DNA from: DATARH01 sp035648415
GTDB lineage: Bacteria; Pseudomonadota; Alphaproteobacteria; ATCC43930; CGMCC-115725
Assembly: GCA_035648415.1 (NCBI GenBank)
Contig: DASRLO010000040.1
Coordinates: 1-64,000 of the forward strand
Direction of reading: 5' to 3'
DNA length: 64,000 nucleotides
A program made the position numbers and the translations under genes. The notes beneath the pieces were generated by a model. That model was not told where the DNA came from. It searched no databases and was given only the letters and a program-made list of their open reading frames with translations. This document shows positions 61,961-64,000 of the stretch, one piece after another; the first letter of the stretch is position 1; each line of letters starts with the position of its first letter.

Positions 61961-62941
61961 ATGAAGCCGGCGGGGCTCGGCGAGTTCGGGCGCATCCGAC
62001 GCTTTTTCGCACCGCTCGCGGGGCTGGGCGCGCTGGACCTCAGCGACGATGCGGCGCTCATCGATTGCCCGTCCGGCTATCGCCTTGTCGCGACCGTCGA
62101 CCAGCTCGTCGAGGGCGTGCATTTCCTCGCCGACGATCCGCCCGAGGCGGTCGCCAAGAAGCTGCTGCGGCGCAATCTGTCGGACCTCGCGGCGATGGGC
62201 GCGACACCGCGCCACTATCTGCTGACGAGCGCCCTACCCGCCTCGCGCGACGACGATTGGGTGCGCCGCTTCGCCGAGGGGCTGGGCGAAGACCAGCATC
62301 GTTTCGGGATCGCGCTGCTCGGCGGCGATTCGACCTCGACCTCAGGTCCCATTTCGCTGAGCCTGACCGCGATCGGCCAGGTCGCCGCCGGCAGGGAGAT
62401 CCGCCGCAGCGGCGCAAAGCCGGGAAACCGGGTCTGGGTCAGCGGCACGATCGGCGACGCATTCCTCGGCCTCGAGGTGTTGCGCGGCGGTTACGGCGCG
62501 CTTGCGCCGGAGCATCGTGCCGCGCTTGCCGCGCGTTTCCGGCTTCCCGACCCGCGCATCGAGCTGGGCCCCTGTCTCGCCGGCATCGCCAGCGCGATGA
62601 TCGATGTCTCGGACGGGCTGCTCGCCGATCTCGGTCATATCTGCGAAACGTCCGCGGTCGCGGCGACGGTCGAGCTGGCGCGCTTGCCGCTGTCGCCGGC
62701 CGCGCGAGAAGCCGTCGCCGACGATATCGCCATCCGCGCCGCGCTGGTGACCGGCGGCGACGATTACGAGCTCTTGTTCAGCGCCCCGCCCGAAGCCAGC
62801 GGCGAAATCGTCAGCCTCTCGCAGAGCCTCGGGCTGCCGCTCACCGAGATCGGCGCGATCGAGGTGGGCGCAGGAGTGCGGCTCATAGATGCGGACGGCC
62901 GCGAGATCCCCGTCGGGGCCACCGGCTGGCGGCATTTCTGA
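61961..62941 (+). CDS. thiL: Thiamine-monophosphate kinase
   Basis: A 326-residue PurM-fold kinase. N-terminal GEFGRIRRFFAPLAG, the D-D-A-A motif (LSDDAALI), DQLVEGVHFLADDPPEAVA, NLSDLAAMGATPRHYLLT and LLGGDSTSTSGPISLSLTAIG mark it. It phosphorylates thiamine monophosphate to the pyrophosphate cofactor. The stop TGA overlaps the ATG of the following MFS gene by one base. Confidence 0.95.
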   Translation: MKPAGLGEFGRIRRFFAPLAGLGALDLSDDAALIDCPSGYRLVATVDQLVEGVHFLADDPPEAVAKKLLRRNLSDLAAMGATPRHYLLTSALPASRDDDWVRRFAEGLGEDQHRFGIALLGGDSTSTSGPISLSLTAIGQVAAGREIRRSGAKPGNRVWVSGTIGDAFLGLEVLRGGYGALAPEHRAALAARFRLPDPRIELGPCLAGIASAMIDVSDGLLADLGHICETSAVAATVELARLPLSPAAREAVADDIAIRAALVTGGDDYELLFSAPPEASGEIVSLSQSLGLPLTEIGAIEVGAGVRLIDADGREIPVGATGWRHF

Positions 62942-64000
62942 TGGCCAGCGCGCGCAAGACGGTCCTGCTGCTCGCCGGCTGCCAGGCGCTGGCGATGACC
63001 AGCATGAGCGTGCTGGCGACGGTGGCGGCGATCATCGGCAACATGCTGGCCGTCAACAAGGCGCTGTCGACCGTGCCGGTGGCGCTGCAGATGACCGGGA
63101 TGATGTCGGCGACGATACCGGCGGCGCTGCTGATGGCGCGGATCGGGCGGCGCGGCGGGTTTTGGACCGGGGCGGCGATCGGCGCGACCGGCGGGATCGT
63201 CGCCGGGCTGGCGGTGTGGGCCGCATCGTTCCCGCTGTTTTGCCTGGGCACCCTGATGATCGGCGCCTCGAACGGGTTCGCCCAGCAATACCGCTTCGCC
63301 GCCGCCGAGCTGGCGGACGAGGGGTTCCGCTCGAAGGCGATCTCGCTGGTGATGGCGGGCGGGGTGGTTTCCGGCCTCTTCGGACCGGAAGCGGCGAAAT
63401 GGTCGCGCGACCTGTTTGCCCCGGTTCTGTTCGCCGGCTGCTTCGCGATGGTCGTGGCGCTGCAGATCGGCGCCGCGGGGCTGCTGTCCTTCGTGCACCT
63501 GCCGCCGCCGCCGCCGCGCGGCAGCCTCAGAGGCGCCGGGCGGCCGCTCGGCCAGATTGTCCGGCAGCCGCTTTTCGTCGTCGCCCTGCTGTCCGGCATG
63601 GTCGGCTATGGCGTCATGTCGCTGGTGATGACCGCGACGCCGATCGCGATGATCGGCTGCGGCTTCCAGTTCACCGACGCCGCCTTTGTCATCCAGTGGC
63701 ACATCCTCGGCATGTATGCGCCGAGCTTTGTGACCGGACACCTGATTTCGCGATTCGGCCTGTCGACGGTCCTCTTGGCCGGCGCCGTCTTGCTGCTGTG
63801 CTGCTGCGGGATCAACCTTTCGGGCATCGCCGAAGGCAATTTTTGGGCGGCCAACGCGCTGCTCGGCATCGGTTGGAATTTCCTCTTTATCGGCGCGACG
63901 ACCTTATTGACCCGCATTTATCGCCCGGAGGAGCGCGCCAAGGTGCAGGCGCTCAACGATTTCACGATCTTTAGCACCTCGACGCTGGCGTCGTTTTCGT
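62941..64000 (+). CDS. MFS transporter (partial, cut by window edge)
   Basis: An open frame from ATG 62941 to the end of the window (353 residues visible and no stop). It opens MASARKTVLLLAGCQALAMT, has the loop GRRGGFWTG (MFS motif A-like), an Ala-rich helix pattern and about eleven membrane segments. The linker contains a Pro-rich run (PPPPPRG). It overlaps thiL by one base and so may be cotranscribed with it. The substrate is unknown. Confidence 0.85.
   Translation, partial: MASARKTVLLLAGCQALAMTSMSVLATVAAIIGNMLAVNKALSTVPVALQMTGMMSATIPAALLMARIGRRGGFWTGAAIGATGGIVAGLAVWAASFPLFCLGTLMIGASNGFAQQYRFAAAELADEGFRSKAISLVMAGGVVSGLFGPEAAKWSRDLFAPVLFAGCFAMVVALQIGAAGLLSFVHLPPPPPRGSLRGAGRPLGQIVRQPLFVVALLSGMVGYGVMSLVMTATPIAMIGCGFQFTDAAFVIQWHILGMYAPSFVTGHLISRFGLSTVLLAGAVLLLCCCGINLSGIAEGNFWAANALLGIGWNFLFIGATTLLTRIYRPEERAKVQALNDFTIFSTSTLASFS

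Overview
The window is a GC-rich chromosomal segment with very few AT-rich patches. Long antisense shadow ORFs, Tat signal peptides, a Ros/MucR regulator, an LdtR-like MarR regulator and the order glyA-nrdR-ribD-ribE-ribH-nusB-thiL all point to an alphaproteobacterium, probably a soil or water heterotroph of the Rhizobiales/Rhodospirillales kind. I cannot name the species. Gene names rest on motif recognition and operon context; no database search was run.

Left part (1-10 kb): a tRNA-Lys, then a nitrogen-scavenging block, urtABCDE (urea ABC importer) followed without a break by ureDABC and ureF (urease and accessory proteins). A sigma54-type promoter and an NtrC-like site precede it. ureE and ureG are absent. 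From 10 to 23 kb there is a catabolic patchwork: an opine/hydroxyproline-dehydrogenase-like flavoprotein, three luciferase-like (LLM) oxidoreductases, two alpha/beta hydrolases, an amidohydrolase, a lone molybdopterin hydroxylase large subunit, an orphan HicB antitoxin, a DUF2569-like membrane protein and a HEPN-like protein.

Middle part (23.4-34 kb): two tandem ParDE-type toxin-antitoxin modules that arose by duplication of a segment that also carries the 3' end of the neighbouring capD/wbpM-like gene. One toxin copy is frameshifted. Next comes a CHASE2 adenylate cyclase, a FecR-domain exported protein and a divergent cyclic-nucleotide-gated K+ channel, which together look like a cAMP signalling locus. 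A decarboxylase-type amidohydrolase and a four-domain rhodanese follow.

From 34.6 to 49 kb: a DEAD-box helicase with a structured leader, clpB with a sigma32-like promoter, a peroxiredoxin-5/MDR oxidoreductase pair, a ketopantoate-reductase-family enzyme, a tandem pair of DHA2 drug exporters, a HiPIP, a Tat-exported amidohydrolase and an MFS carrier. From 49 to 56.7 kb: an Ada-like protein, a two-subunit Rieske dioxygenase, an RHH regulator, valine-catabolism genes (3-hydroxyisobutyryl-CoA hydrolase and mmsB), the LdtR-like regulator, a TIGR01244 phosphatase-like protein, a degenerate Fic/Doc protein and MucR. The right end is the housekeeping one-carbon/riboflavin/thiamine block, preceded by a leader able to form alternative RNA hairpins ahead of glyA, and it runs into an MFS gene cut by the window edge.

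At least nine palindromic repeat elements of several families sit between genes, several of them at operon borders. Three noticeably AT-richer small genes (about 13.5, 21.4 and 52.1 kb) look acquired. No CRISPR array, rRNA, phage module or transposase gene was seen.
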